Shown here piece after piece: positions 41,632 to 49,497 of a DNA stretch of 64,000 nt (position 1 is the stretch's first letter; each line of letters opens with the position of its first letter). Source of the stretch: Erysipelotrichaceae bacterium (GTDB lineage Bacteria; Bacillota_I; Bacilli_A; Erysipelotrichales; Erysipelotrichaceae). Below the pieces are notes generated by a model that worked only from the letters and a program-made list of their open reading frames with translations, was not told the DNA's origin and did not search any database. The position numbers were made by a program, and so were the translations under genes. Where the stretch lies: positions 53,172 through 117,171 of the forward strand of contig JAFRLM010000014.1 in NCBI GenBank assembly GCA_017431225.1, in the 5' to 3' direction.

Positions 41632-42084
41632 TCATTCGTAGACCGATCTCCACTCGCCGTTCTCCATGAAATAACGCAGTTCACTGATCTGATCGTTCTC
41701 GATCACTTCCATGATCTCCATCAAGTCATAGGATAACTCGTATTTCTCAAGATCCGCGCGTTTGATCCAGAAGACCCTGCCTTCCGCAGAGTCTTTTAAT
41801 TCACCTTCGAATTCATCCGCGACATAAAAGAAGACAAAGTAGCGGTCTTCCTCCTCGGTCTTGAACTCCTCGATGCCGCAGAGACGCGGATGTTTGATCG
41901 TCAGACCGGTCTCCTCGTAGACTTCGCGGATCACCGCCTGGCTGAGGCCTTCCCCTTTTTCGGCATGTCCGCCCGGCAGGGTGATGCCCGGCCAGTCTTT
42001 TTTCGTGCGCAGCTGCACGAGGATCTCGTCGCCTCTGCGGACCAGACACATATTCGTCAGAACGCATTGTTCCATTCGTTTCAT
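41632..42084 (-). CDS. Nudix hydrolase (MutT-like)
   Basis: 150 residues. Nudix box GHAEKGEGLSQAVIREVYEETGL (G-x5-E-x7-REUXEE-x-GU) is complete at about 37-59. TMCLVRRG-like N-terminus and LPGGH are typical of 8-oxo-dGTP or nucleoside triphosphate hydrolases. The start overlaps the cca stop by 4 bp (ATGA), with GGAGG 11 nt upstream. Exact substrate unknown. Confidence 0.85.
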   Translation of the reverse strand: MKRMEQCVLTNMCLVRRGDEILVQLRTKKDWPGITLPGGHAEKGEGLSQAVIREVYEETGLTIKHPRLCGIEEFKTEEEDRYFVFFYVADEFEGELKDSAEGRVFWIKRADLEKYELSYDLMEIMEVIENDQISELRYFMENGEWRSVYE

Positions 42085-43226
42085 TTTTTCAATTCCTCCA
42101 GGATCTCTTCCTTACTGCGGGTATATTCCTCTTTGCGGATCTTTTTCATCAGCTCACCGAGCTCCTTTCCGGGTTTCATCCCGAGCGCGATCAGTTCTTC
42201 GCCGCTGATATGTTCCTTCTGCAGGAAAGTCTGATAGTCTTTCCCGAGAGCGATGTATTTCTCTTCGTTCTGCGGATAAAGGGCGCGCAGGACCAGCAGA
42301 TAGTCACCGGGTTCCGTCAGCTGATCGAGCTTCGTGAAAAGCGCGGTCTTTTCGGTGATATCTTCACAGGTCCGGTATTTCAGCTCCTTCAGCTCATATT
42401 TCTTGGTCACGAAACGGCGCAGGAAACTCTCTTTTTCCTTTGCCGTCATGCCGGCGCAGAGGATATCGAGCATGTATTCCACCGGCTCTTTCGCCTCATC
42501 GCGCAGGGCGAGAACTCTTTCATCAAAGACCGGATCTTCCTTCAGCTCGGCATAGTATTCTTCCAGCTGTTCCATCTGCCGCAGCTCACGGAAATAACGC
42601 CCAGGTTCCCTGCTTAACAGGGCCTTCTCTGTTTCTCCTTCGACCCGTTCCCGGGAAAGTGAGGACAGATCGATCTTCCGGCACAGTTCCCGGGTCTCTT
42701 CCGCGACGTCAAAGCCCAGCTGCGCCGCGAAGCGGGCAGCCCGCAGGACGCGGAGCGGATCTTCCGAGAAGCTTGTATCGTTCACATGACGCAGGATCCC
42801 TTTTTCAAGATCTTCGAGGCCGTGATGATAATCGTGGATCTCGCCGCTTAAAACATCCTCCATCAGGGCGTTGACGGTGAAGTCGCGCCGCGAGGAAGCT
42901 GTCTCCGGAGAGAGGAACGGGTCTGCCGAAGTCAGAAAGGCGCGGTGACCCTCCCCGATCTTTTCCTCGGTGCGGGGCAGCGCGATATCGAGCGAAGTAT
43001 GTTCAAGCTTGAAGATGCCGAAGCTTTTGCCGACAGTCAGGACGTTGCCGAAAGAAGAGAGCAGCTCCTCGAGCTTTTCGGCCGGGATCCCGTAGACCTC
43101 GATATCCAGGTCCTTGCAGGGACGTTTTAAAAGCTTGTCGCGGACACAGCCGCCGACGTAATAAGCTCTTCCTCCCGCTTCTGCGATCTTTGAGGCGATC
43201 GCTTCCGCTTTTACTTTGTCCTCCAT
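42081..43226 (-). CDS. cca: CCA tRNA nucleotidyltransferase
   Basis: 381 residues, class II. GGRAYYVGGCVRDKLL and the catalytic carboxylates in KDLDIEVYG (about 14-45), the template RRDFTVNALMEDVLSGEIHDYHHGLEDLEKG, and LRHVNDTSFSEDPLRVLRAARFAAQLGF are the family's catalytic and base-recognition blocks. Adds CCA to tRNA 3' ends. The C-terminal part is less conserved and lacks a clear HD domain. No ribosome binding site: TGTTAAAAT ends 6 nt before the ATG (leaderless candidate). Confidence 0.92.
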   Translation of the reverse strand: MEDKVKAEAIASKIAEAGGRAYYVGGCVRDKLLKRPCKDLDIEVYGIPAEKLEELLSSFGNVLTVGKSFGIFKLEHTSLDIALPRTEEKIGEGHRAFLTSADPFLSPETASSRRDFTVNALMEDVLSGEIHDYHHGLEDLEKGILRHVNDTSFSEDPLRVLRAARFAAQLGFDVAEETRELCRKIDLSSLSRERVEGETEKALLSREPGRYFRELRQMEQLEEYYAELKEDPVFDERVLALRDEAKEPVEYMLDILCAGMTAKEKESFLRRFVTKKYELKELKYRTCEDITEKTALFTKLDQLTEPGDYLLVLRALYPQNEEKYIALGKDYQTFLQKEHISGEELIALGMKPGKELGELMKKIRKEEYTRSKEEILEELKK

Positions 43227-43232
43227 ACCATG

Positions 43233-43241
43233 ATTTTAACA
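43233..43241 (-). promoter_or_regulatory. extended -10 element TGTTAAAAT abutting the cca start
   Basis: On the minus strand TGTTAAAAT (43241-43233) is followed by 6 nt and the ATG at 43226, placing the transcription start at the start codon. Confidence 0.55.
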
Positions 43242-43322
43242 AAATTCTCCTGACCCGCCTATGCGGCTTTCATATTATGCCGTGTCCCCGTGTGAGGTCT
43301 TACAGGTGAGGATGTTTGCTGA

Positions 43323-43351
43323 TTGCACCAGAAAATCGCAGTTGTTATAAT
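43323..43351 (+). promoter_or_regulatory. promoter of the Nudix gene at 43385
   Basis: TTGCAC (43323-43328), a 17-nt spacer and TATAAT (43346-43351) followed 26 nt later by a GGGGGG ribosome binding site. An ordinary leadered promoter, divergent from the leaderless cca promoter. Confidence 0.7.
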
Positions 43352-43384
43352 TTATTTTAGTGATAAATATGGGGGGTTACTTTT

Positions 43385-43810
43385 ATGATCGAAGAGAAAT
43401 CCTGCGGTGCAGTCATTCTGCGTAAGAACGAAGACCGTTTTGACTATGATGTCCTGCTTATCAAACACACAATGGGCCACTGGGGCTTCCCCAAAGGCCA
43501 CGTTGAGGGAGATGAGACCGAAAGAGAAACAGCTCTGCGTGAAGTAAAAGAAGAGACCGGCTATACGGTCGCTTTGGAGAACGATTACCGCGGTATCTCA
43601 TCCTACCTGCCGCAGCCCGGCACACATAAGACCGTTGTTTACTTTGCCGGTGTCGTGGTCGAAGGCGAACCCGGATCCGAAGACGAAGGGATCGAAAGAG
43701 TCGAATGGATCCCCTATACAGAAGCCCAGGCATACCTTACCTACCCCAGTGATGTAGTTATCCTGCGCGATGTCCGCAAATACATGGCGCGCTTTGAAGA
43801 AGATCTCTGA
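43385..43810 (+). CDS. Nudix hydrolase, probable bis(5'-nucleosyl)-tetraphosphatase
   Basis: 141 residues. MIEEKSCGAVILRK...GHWGFPKGHVEGDE and the Nudix box GHVEGDETERETALREVKEETGY are those of Ap4A hydrolases of the Firmicutes type. Length and the WGFPKGH motif support hydrolysis of diadenosine tetraphosphate. Not related to the other Nudix gene beyond the box. Confidence 0.85.
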   Translation: MIEEKSCGAVILRKNEDRFDYDVLLIKHTMGHWGFPKGHVEGDETERETALREVKEETGYTVALENDYRGISSYLPQPGTHKTVVYFAGVVVEGEPGSEDEGIERVEWIPYTEAQAYLTYPSDVVILRDVRKYMARFEEDL

Positions 43811-43878
43811 TCTCTGACCGGAGTCTGCTTATCACTGCCGCTGTTTCCAAAAAAGAACTGATCAAAGAGACGCTCAGA

Positions 43879-45183
43879 ATGGCGTGGCCCGCCGTATTAG
43901 AGAGCGTCTTTATTTCCCTGGCCGGGATGATCGATACCCTGATGGTATCGGAACTCGGCCCTTTTGCGGTGGCGGCTGTCGGTCTGACGACGCAGCCCAA
44001 ATTCATCGGCCTCGCCTTCTTCGTTACCGCCAATATCGCGGTCTCGGCGCTGGTCGCCAGACGCAGAGGCCAGAACAAGCAGAGGGAAGCGAACGAGATC
44101 TTTCTGACAGCGCTCGTCTATACCCTGATCATGTGTCTGCTCGTCAGTGTGCTCTGTGTCGTCTTCGCCGAAGACATGATGCGCCTCTGTGGCAGCAATC
44201 CCGATACCCATGACGCGGCGGTCCTGTATTTCCGGATCATCATGGGCGGCTGTTTCTTCAATGTACTCTCGATGGTCATCAACGCTGCCCAGCGGGGCAG
44301 CGGCAATACCCGTGTCGCGATGACGACGAACGTGACTTCCTCGATCGTCAACATCGTTTTCAATTACCTTCTGATCACCGGCAAACACGGTTTCCCGGCC
44401 CTGGGGATCCTGGGCGCTGCCGGGGCGACGGTCTTGGGCACAACCGTCGCCAGCATCCTTTCGGTCATCTCCCTGTTCAAGGAAACAAGCTACCTGCAGG
44501 TAAAATACATCCTCGAAGAAAAGATCCTTCCGACCTGGTCGAGTTTTACCCGGATGATCAAACTGACTCTGAACTTCCTGCTTGAGAATCTTCTGATGCG
44601 TATCGGTTTCCTGACGACCGCCTTATTCGCAGCAAAACTCGGGACCGATGCCTTTGCCGCCCATCAGGTCGGCATGAACGTGCTCAATCTCGGCTTCTCC
44701 TTCGGGGACGGCATGCAGGTCGCGGCCGTTGCCCTGATCGGCCGTTCCTTGGGCGAAGGAAAGAAAGAACGGGCAAAGACCTACGGCAGTCTCTGCCAGA
44801 ATATCGGTTTCCTGATCTCGCTCTGCCTTTCGGCGATCCTCTTCTTCGGCGGAAGAGCGATCTACTCGCTTTTCTTCAAGGAGACACATATCATTGAGAT
44901 GGGGGTCACGATCTGCACCTGGATGATCGTTATCCTGCTGTTCCAGGTCTCCCAGATCATTTACTCCGGCTGTCTGCGCGGTGCCGGCGATGCCCGCTAC
45001 GTGCTTTTCGTGGCATTGTTGTCGGTATCGATCATCCGTACAGCCGTGACCTATCTTGGCTTCAATGTCTTTCAGCTCGGACTGAACGGGGTCTGGGCCG
45101 GTGTGCTCGCTGACCAGTTCACCCGTTTCGTTCTCAACAGTACCCGTTTTATCAGAGGAAGGTGGACAGAAATACGCATATGA
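43879..45183 (+). CDS. MATE-family efflux transporter
   Basis: 434 residues from the ATG at 43879; 12 membrane helices in two bundles. MAWPAVLESVFISLAGMIDTLMVSELGPFAVAAVGL (helix 1-2), NAAQRGSGNTRVAM, and the second-half QVGMNVLNLGFSFGDGMQVAAVALIGRSLG match NorM/DinF-type exporters. The frame is open and conserved-looking upstream (SKKELIKETLR), where MATE proteins normally have a short helix, but there is no ATG, GTG or TTG there; GGAG at 43820-43823 would point to a CTG or ATC start. The true start may therefore be upstream. Exports cations or drugs using Na+ or H+. Confidence 0.88.
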   Translation: MAWPAVLESVFISLAGMIDTLMVSELGPFAVAAVGLTTQPKFIGLAFFVTANIAVSALVARRRGQNKQREANEIFLTALVYTLIMCLLVSVLCVVFAEDMMRLCGSNPDTHDAAVLYFRIIMGGCFFNVLSMVINAAQRGSGNTRVAMTTNVTSSIVNIVFNYLLITGKHGFPALGILGAAGATVLGTTVASILSVISLFKETSYLQVKYILEEKILPTWSSFTRMIKLTLNFLLENLLMRIGFLTTALFAAKLGTDAFAAHQVGMNVLNLGFSFGDGMQVAAVALIGRSLGEGKKERAKTYGSLCQNIGFLISLCLSAILFFGGRAIYSLFFKETHIIEMGVTICTWMIVILLFQVSQIIYSGCLRGAGDARYVLFVALLSVSIIRTAVTYLGFNVFQLGLNGVWAGVLADQFTRFVLNSTRFIRGRWTEIRI

Positions 45184-45671
45184 AAACGATCTATCTTGCA
45201 GGTGGCTGCTTCTGGGGCGTCGAGAAATACTTTGAACAGTTTGACGGTGTCCTTTCTACCGAAGTCGGTTATGCCAACGGAAATAAGGAAAACCCGACCT
45301 ATGAGGAGGTCCGCACCCAGACGACCGGCTTTACCGAGACCTTAAAACTGGAATATGACCCGGCGGTCCTTCCGCTGAGGAAGATCCTCGAACTCTACTA
45401 CGACATCATCGAGCCCACAGTCAAAGACCGTCAGGGACATGACATCGGCAACAACTACCGCACCGGTATCTACTATCTCAATGAGGAAGACCTCCCGCTG
45501 ATCAGGGAAGTGACAGCAGAGGAACAGAAAAAATACAGCGATCCGATCGTGACCGAGATCCTGCCGCTGCAGAACTTCTATAAAGCCGAGGAATATCATC
45601 AGAAATATCTCGACAAGAATCCCGGCGGCTACTGCCATATCCCGAGCGAAAAGCTTTCGCTCAAACATTAG
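45180..45671 (+). CDS. msrA: peptide methionine sulfoxide reductase MsrA
   Basis: 163 residues from the ATG at 45180, overlapping the MATE stop (ATGA). The catalytic GGCFWG motif with the nucleophile Cys is at residues 8-13; EVGYANG, YDPAVLPLRKILELYY and the QNFYKAEEYHQKYL block follow. Reduces methionine S-sulfoxide with thioredoxin. No MsrB domain. Confidence 0.95.
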   Translation: MKTIYLAGGCFWGVEKYFEQFDGVLSTEVGYANGNKENPTYEEVRTQTTGFTETLKLEYDPAVLPLRKILELYYDIIEPTVKDRQGHDIGNNYRTGIYYLNEEDLPLIREVTAEEQKKYSDPIVTEILPLQNFYKAEEYHQKYLDKNPGGYCHIPSEKLSLKH

Positions 45672-45697
45672 GTTTTTCTTTGCAAAAGAAGCAGAAA

Positions 45698-45706
45698 TGC
45701 TAAAAT
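45698..45706 (+). promoter_or_regulatory. extended -10 element TGCTAAAAT upstream of the coiled-coil membrane protein
   Basis: TGCTAAAAT (45698-45706) followed by an ordinary leader containing AAAGGGGTG 8 nt before the ATG at 45735. Same element as at 35402 and 46253, but here with a leader. Confidence 0.5.
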
Positions 45707-45734
45707 GGAAATGATACTAAAGGGGTGAAAGCTT

Positions 45735-46163
45735 ATGAGAATTATAAAAAAGATCCTGAACTGGTTAGGACTGCTCTGCCTTATCGGCGGACTTGGTCTG
45801 ATGACATTTGCATATTTCTCCAACCGTTCTTTCCTGAATTACATTTCCAACCTTCTGGCGGATGCCAAATTCGGCGTTACCATACGGCAGATGCTGTTTG
45901 GTCTGCTTCTGGTCATCGTCTCGCTGATCCTTTTCGGTTTCGCCCTGAAAGCCGGCGGCGTTGCCAAACGTCACGAGAAGGAAAAGGCGGAAGCCGACAG
46001 ACTGCAGCGCGAGGAAAACGAAGCCCGCACCAGAAAGATGCAGCAGGAAGCAGAACAGGCCAAGGCTGAGGCGGAACGCATGAAAGCGGAAGCGCAGCAG
46101 ATCCTCGACAACCGCGACAATGTCGTGGCGGAAACAAAGGAGACAACTCCTCCGGAAGCCTGA
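45735..46163 (+). CDS. small membrane protein with C-terminal coiled coil
   Basis: 142 residues. Two membrane helices (about 8-29 and 53-75) and then a highly charged Glu/Lys/Ala-rich coiled coil (about 78-125: ADRLQREENEARTRKMQQEAE pattern) in the cytoplasm. No family recognised. Stand-alone gene between an extended -10 promoter and a strong terminator. Confidence 0.7.
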   Translation: MRIIKKILNWLGLLCLIGGLGLMTFAYFSNRSFLNYISNLLADAKFGVTIRQMLFGLLLVIVSLILFGFALKAGGVAKRHEKEKAEADRLQREENEARTRKMQQEAEQAKAEAERMKAEAQQILDNRDNVVAETKETTPPEA

Positions 46164-46192
46164 TCCCGGAAAATACTTACCGTCCGTTATGG

Positions 46193-46214
46193 CCGGAGAC
46201 CGCATGGTCTCCGG
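46193..46214 (+). terminator. intrinsic terminator
   Basis: CCGGAGACC-GCAT-GGTCTCCGG followed by TTTTTATG, 30 bp after the coiled-coil membrane protein gene. Confidence 0.85.
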
Positions 46215-46252
46215 TTTTTATGTGCTTCTGCGCCAGCGATCCTGCGCAACTC

Positions 46253-46261
46253 TGCTAAAAT
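46253..46261 (+). promoter_or_regulatory. extended -10 element TGCTAAAAT abutting the DUF1848 start
   Basis: TGCTAAAAT ends 6 nt before the ATG at 46268; only TAGGATC... lies between, too close for a ribosome binding site. Leaderless candidate. Confidence 0.55.
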
Positions 46262-46267
46262 AGGATC

Positions 46268-47197
46268 ATGATCCTGAATACCGGCCAGAGAACAGATATC
46301 CCAGCCTTCTACAGTGAATGGTTCTTTAATCGCATAAAAGAAGGCTTTGTCTGGGTACGCAATCCCTATGATCCGCAAAGAGTGACAGAATACCGGCTCG
46401 ACCCGGAGCTGATCGATGTCGTCGTTTTCTGCACCAAAGATCCCGGTCCGATGCTGGACAGGCTGGATGAATTAAAAGGCTTCCGGCAGTTCTGGCATGT
46501 GACGATCACCCCTTACGGAAAAGAGATCGAACCGAATGTGCCGGAGAAAAGCCTCATTCTTGAACGTTTCCGGAAACTGTCCGCGCTCGTCGGTCCCGAG
46601 GCCGTGACCTGGCGTTATGATCCGATCTTTATCAGCGAACGCTATACGGTAGAGTCGCATCTGAAAAGCTTCGAAAGGATGTGCAGTGAGTTAAAAGGAT
46701 ACACCAGGAAAGTCGTGATCAGCTTCATCGATCTCTATGCCAAAACAAAAAAGAACTTTCCTGAAGTCCGGGAAGTCACAGAGGAGGAACGCCGGATCCT
46801 GGGCAGGGAGATCGCCCAGATCGCTTCCGCCTGTTCGATGAAAGTCTATACCTGTCACGAGGGAAACGATATGAAGGAGTTCGGCATCGATACCAACGGC
46901 TGCATGACAAGAACGGTGATCGAACAGTCGCTGGGGATCACTCTGGAAAACCTTCCGAACATCAAGCTGCGGGAAAACTGCAGCTGCCTGATCGGAAACG
47001 ATATCGGGGCCTATAACACCTGCCTTCACGGCTGCCGCTACTGTTACGCCAATTACGATATGGAGATCGTCCGCCGGAACGCCGGGGCGCACGATCCCGA
47101 AAGCCCGCTTCTGATCGGTCATCTGCAGAAAGAGGACCGTCTCTATAAAGCAGCACAGCGATCAAATCTGTCAGATCTGATCGGTCTGGGGATCTGA
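46268..47197 (+). CDS. DUF1848 domain-containing protein
   Basis: 309 residues. The N-terminal RTDIPAFYSEWFFNRIKEGFVWVRNP is the DUF1848 signature. The C-terminal CLHGCRYCYANY gives a C-x3-C-x2-C set like that of radical-SAM [4Fe-4S] clusters, with two more cysteines in NCSCLIG just upstream. A Fe-S or radical-SAM-like enzyme is plausible; no substrate is known to me. Probably cytoplasmic. It has its own promoter and terminator. Confidence 0.85.
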   Translation: MILNTGQRTDIPAFYSEWFFNRIKEGFVWVRNPYDPQRVTEYRLDPELIDVVVFCTKDPGPMLDRLDELKGFRQFWHVTITPYGKEIEPNVPEKSLILERFRKLSALVGPEAVTWRYDPIFISERYTVESHLKSFERMCSELKGYTRKVVISFIDLYAKTKKNFPEVREVTEEERRILGREIAQIASACSMKVYTCHEGNDMKEFGIDTNGCMTRTVIEQSLGITLENLPNIKLRENCSCLIGNDIGAYNTCLHGCRYCYANYDMEIVRRNAGAHDPESPLLIGHLQKEDRLYKAAQRSNLSDLIGLGI

Positions 47198-47219
47198 TAT
47201 ATTTCCCGGGATATAAATG

Positions 47220-47242
47220 AGCAGAGATATGTCTTCTCTGCT
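47220..47242 (+). terminator. intrinsic terminator after the DUF1848 gene
   Basis: AGCAGAGA-7 nt-TCTCTGCT followed by TTTTA. Confidence 0.75.
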
Positions 47243-47284
47243 TTTTATAACTTTTTTAATATATATTAATCTTCATCAATAGCA

Positions 47285-47313
47285 TTGAGTTTATGTTTTT
47301 CATCGCCTATACT
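47285..47313 (+). promoter_or_regulatory. promoter of the YoaK-type gene
   Basis: TTGAGT (47285-47290), 17-nt spacer, TATACT (47308-47313), followed by AAAGGAGGT before the ATG at 47343. Confidence 0.65.
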
Positions 47314-47342
47314 TTTTGAGTTGTTAAAAAGGAGGTCACTGG

Positions 47343-48026
47343 ATGGATAAACAAAGCGGTTCCCACTCTCCGATCTCGGCCGGGCTTTTATCGCTGACCG
47401 GCGGGATGCTGGATGCTTATACATATGTGCAAAGAGGCGGCGTTTTCGCCAATGCCCAGACCGGCAACATGGTCAAGCTCGGGATCATGCTGGCCCAGGG
47501 CAAACCGGAAGGCTGTATCGCCGCTCTGATCCCGATCGTATCCTTTGTCTGCGGCTCCATGCTGGCATCGGTGCTAGGCGAGGTCAGCGATGCCCACAAT
47601 CTGAAGATCCGTCACCGCGGTGTCCTGATCCTGGAGATGATCACGATCATCATCGTTTCCTTCCTCCCCCACACGGAAGCGGCGGATACGGTCACCAATA
47701 TCCTGATCCCCTTCGTCTGCGCCATGCAGTCAACGACCTTTTCCAAATTTGCCGGACAGGCGATCTCGACGACCGTCTTCACCGGCAACCTCAGCAAAGC
47801 AGCCGGCAGTGTCTGCCGCGGCATCCTGAAAAAAGACCTCAGGGAAATGCGTCATGGTCTCTTCTATTACGCGGTGATCTGCTTATTCATCTTCGGCGGC
47901 TTCGTCGAAACGAAAATGGCCGTTTATCTCGGAAACGCAGCTGTATTGATCACACTGCTTCCCCTGCTCGTGACCTTCGCCTATATCACGGTCATCCGCA
48001 TCCAGATCGACAGTCAGACCGTTTAA
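47343..48026 (+). CDS. YoaK family (DUF1275) membrane protein
   Basis: 227 residues, about six membrane helices. The N-terminal LLSLTGGMLDAYTYVQRGGVFANAQTGNMVKLG is the DUF1275 signature, and FSKFAGQAISTTVFTGNL the second conserved block. An inner-membrane protein of unknown function; transport is suspected. Perfect AAAGGAGGT site. Followed by its own terminator. Confidence 0.88.
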   Translation: MDKQSGSHSPISAGLLSLTGGMLDAYTYVQRGGVFANAQTGNMVKLGIMLAQGKPEGCIAALIPIVSFVCGSMLASVLGEVSDAHNLKIRHRGVLILEMITIIIVSFLPHTEAADTVTNILIPFVCAMQSTTFSKFAGQAISTTVFTGNLSKAAGSVCRGILKKDLREMRHGLFYYAVICLFIFGGFVETKMAVYLGNAAVLITLLPLLVTFAYITVIRIQIDSQTV

Positions 48027-48039
48027 CGGAAGCAAACAG

Positions 48040-48075
48040 GAACAGGTTCTTTAGCATTTGGCTTGAGACCTGTTC
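48040..48075 (+). terminator. intrinsic terminator after the YoaK-type gene
   Basis: GAACAGG...CCTGTTC hairpin with a 22-nt partly paired loop, followed by TTTTTTC. Confidence 0.7.
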
Positions 48076-48085
48076 TTTTTTCATC

Positions 48086-48091
48086 TAAACT
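48086..48091 (+). promoter_or_regulatory. -10-like element abutting the cysE start
   Basis: TAAACT ends 6 nt before the ATG at 48098 (TTAAACC between), with no ribosome binding site. Leaderless candidate; no TG extension and no clear -35. Confidence 0.4.
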
Positions 48092-48097
48092 TAAACC

Positions 48098-48910
48098 ATG
48101 AACATCCTTGAAGAACTCAATGCGATCGGCAACGGCTCCTCCCGCAAACTGGAGGATGCCCCGAACCGTTCTCTCGATATCCGTATCTTAAAAGCCTGCA
48201 TGTCCTTATTATGGAGCGGCTACTATCTTTTTGAAGGCAAGTCCCCGGAAGACTGCCTGGCCTATATCCGCAGCCAGCTCGGCAGCGAGATCGGCAAAGC
48301 TTTCCGCTTTGCCTGCATCCCCATGCAGAGAAGCGAAGAGCAGTATGTCGAAGGCTTTATCCAGACATTGCCCGCCATTAAAAAGGTGCTGCTGAAGGAT
48401 CTCAAAGCGATCTATGAAGGGGACCCGGCAGCTATCGACGAGGCGGAGGTGCTGATCACCTACCCCGGTTTCCGGACGATCACGATCTACCGTATCGCCC
48501 ATCAGCTCTGGCTTTTAGGGGTGCCGATGATCCCCCGTATCCTGACTGAATACGCGCACAGCCGCACCGGCATCGATATCCATCCCGGCGCCACGATCGG
48601 CGAAGCCTTCTGTATCGACCACGGGACCGGTATCGTTATCGGCGAAACAGCGACCCTCGGCCATCATGTCAAGCTTTACCAGGGCGTGACGATCGGCGCC
48701 AAGAGTTTCGAGCTCGATGAGAACGGAAATCCCGTCAAAGGCGGAAAACGTCACCCTGATATCGGAAATCATGTCGTCATTTACGCTAACGCCACGATCT
48801 TAGGCGGAAGCACAGTGATCGGCGACCACTGCACGATCGGCGGCAGCGTCTGGCTGACCCACTCCCTGCCGGAAGGAACGACGATCACCTATAACCCGGA
48901 CCATAACTAA
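48098..48910 (+). CDS. cysE: serine O-acetyltransferase
   Basis: 270 residues of the EpsC/CysE type. An N-terminal helical domain (1 to about 150) precedes left-handed beta-helix hexapeptide repeats: [40 protein letters not shown], then [19 protein letters not shown] and [15 protein letters not shown]. Transfers acetyl from acetyl-CoA to serine for cysteine synthesis. No cysK nearby. Followed by a bidirectional terminator. Confidence 0.92.
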   Translation: MNILEELNAIGNGSSRKLEDAPNRSLDIRILKACMSLLWSGYYLFEGKSPEDCLAYIRSQLGSEIGKAFRFACIPMQRSEEQYVEGFIQTLPAIKKVLLKDLKAIYEGDPAAIDEAEVLITYPGFRTITIYRIAHQLWLLGVPMIPRILTEYAHSRTGIDIHPGATIGEAFCIDHGTGIVIGETATLGHHVKLYQGVTIGAKSFELDENGNPVKGGKRHPDIGNHVVIYANATILGGSTVIGDHCTIGGSVWLTHSLPEGTTITYNPDHN

Positions 48911-48935
48911 AAAAGTCTTCGTGAGAAGACTTTTT
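48910..48935. terminator. bidirectional terminator between cysE and the flavoprotein gene
   Basis: AAAAAGTCTTC-GTGA-GAAGACTTTTT, perfect, with A and T runs for both converging genes. Confidence 0.9.
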
Positions 48936-48954
48936 GATTGCGCTGTTTCTTTGT

Positions 48955-49497
48955 CTAAAGCAGCTTTCTGCCGAATTCGCGGGCTTTCTCCAGAAGCTCC
49001 GTTTTTCTGCCGGCTTCTCCGGGGTCGTTGACGCCACCGCCGAAGAAAGTTCCCGAATAGACCGCTTTTTCAAAACAGTCGGTCCAGCCCTGCAGGCCGG
49101 CGATGGCCTTTTCCGGTACGTGATCCTCGTCTTCAGCTGCCGTGCAGAGCAGATAGACGTTACGGAAACGATAATCCATGGTATAGAGCGGATTGCAGCG
49201 GTCCAGCAGTGTTTTCAGCTGACCGCTCAGTTCATAATAATAGATCGGTGTGGCGAACACCAGCGTATCCGCCTGGCGGATCTTCTCCGCGATCGCGGCG
49301 GCATCGTCCTTTATGACGCATTTCTGTGTCTTCTGACAGGCCAGACAGCCTCTGCAGAAGGCGATCTGTTTTCCTTTGAGGGAAAGGATCTCTGCTTCGT
49401 GTCCGCTTTCGAGAGCCCCTTTGCGGACTTCTTCCGCCAGGATGTCCGAATTGCTGGAGGGACGAAGGCTGGCGGTAACGATCAGAACCTTGCTCAT
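48955..49497 (-). CDS. flavodoxin-fold NAD(P)H-dependent oxidoreductase
   Basis: 180 residues, flavodoxin-like FMN reductase. The FMN phosphate loop is TASLRPSSNSDIL (9-21), and CRGCLACQKTQKC (about 49-61) is the cysteine-rich loop of iron-sulfur flavoprotein-like members; ATPIYYYELSGQLKTLLDR is the second FMN segment. Overlaps the hydrolase gene by 4 bp (ATGA), so both are under the MerR-controlled promoter. Confidence 0.85.
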   Translation of the reverse strand: MSKVLIVTASLRPSSNSDILAEEVRKGALESGHEAEILSLKGKQIAFCRGCLACQKTQKCVIKDDAAAIAEKIRQADTLVFATPIYYYELSGQLKTLLDRCNPLYTMDYRFRNVYLLCTAAEDEDHVPEKAIAGLQGWTDCFEKAVYSGTFFGGGVNDPGEAGRKTELLEKAREFGRKLL

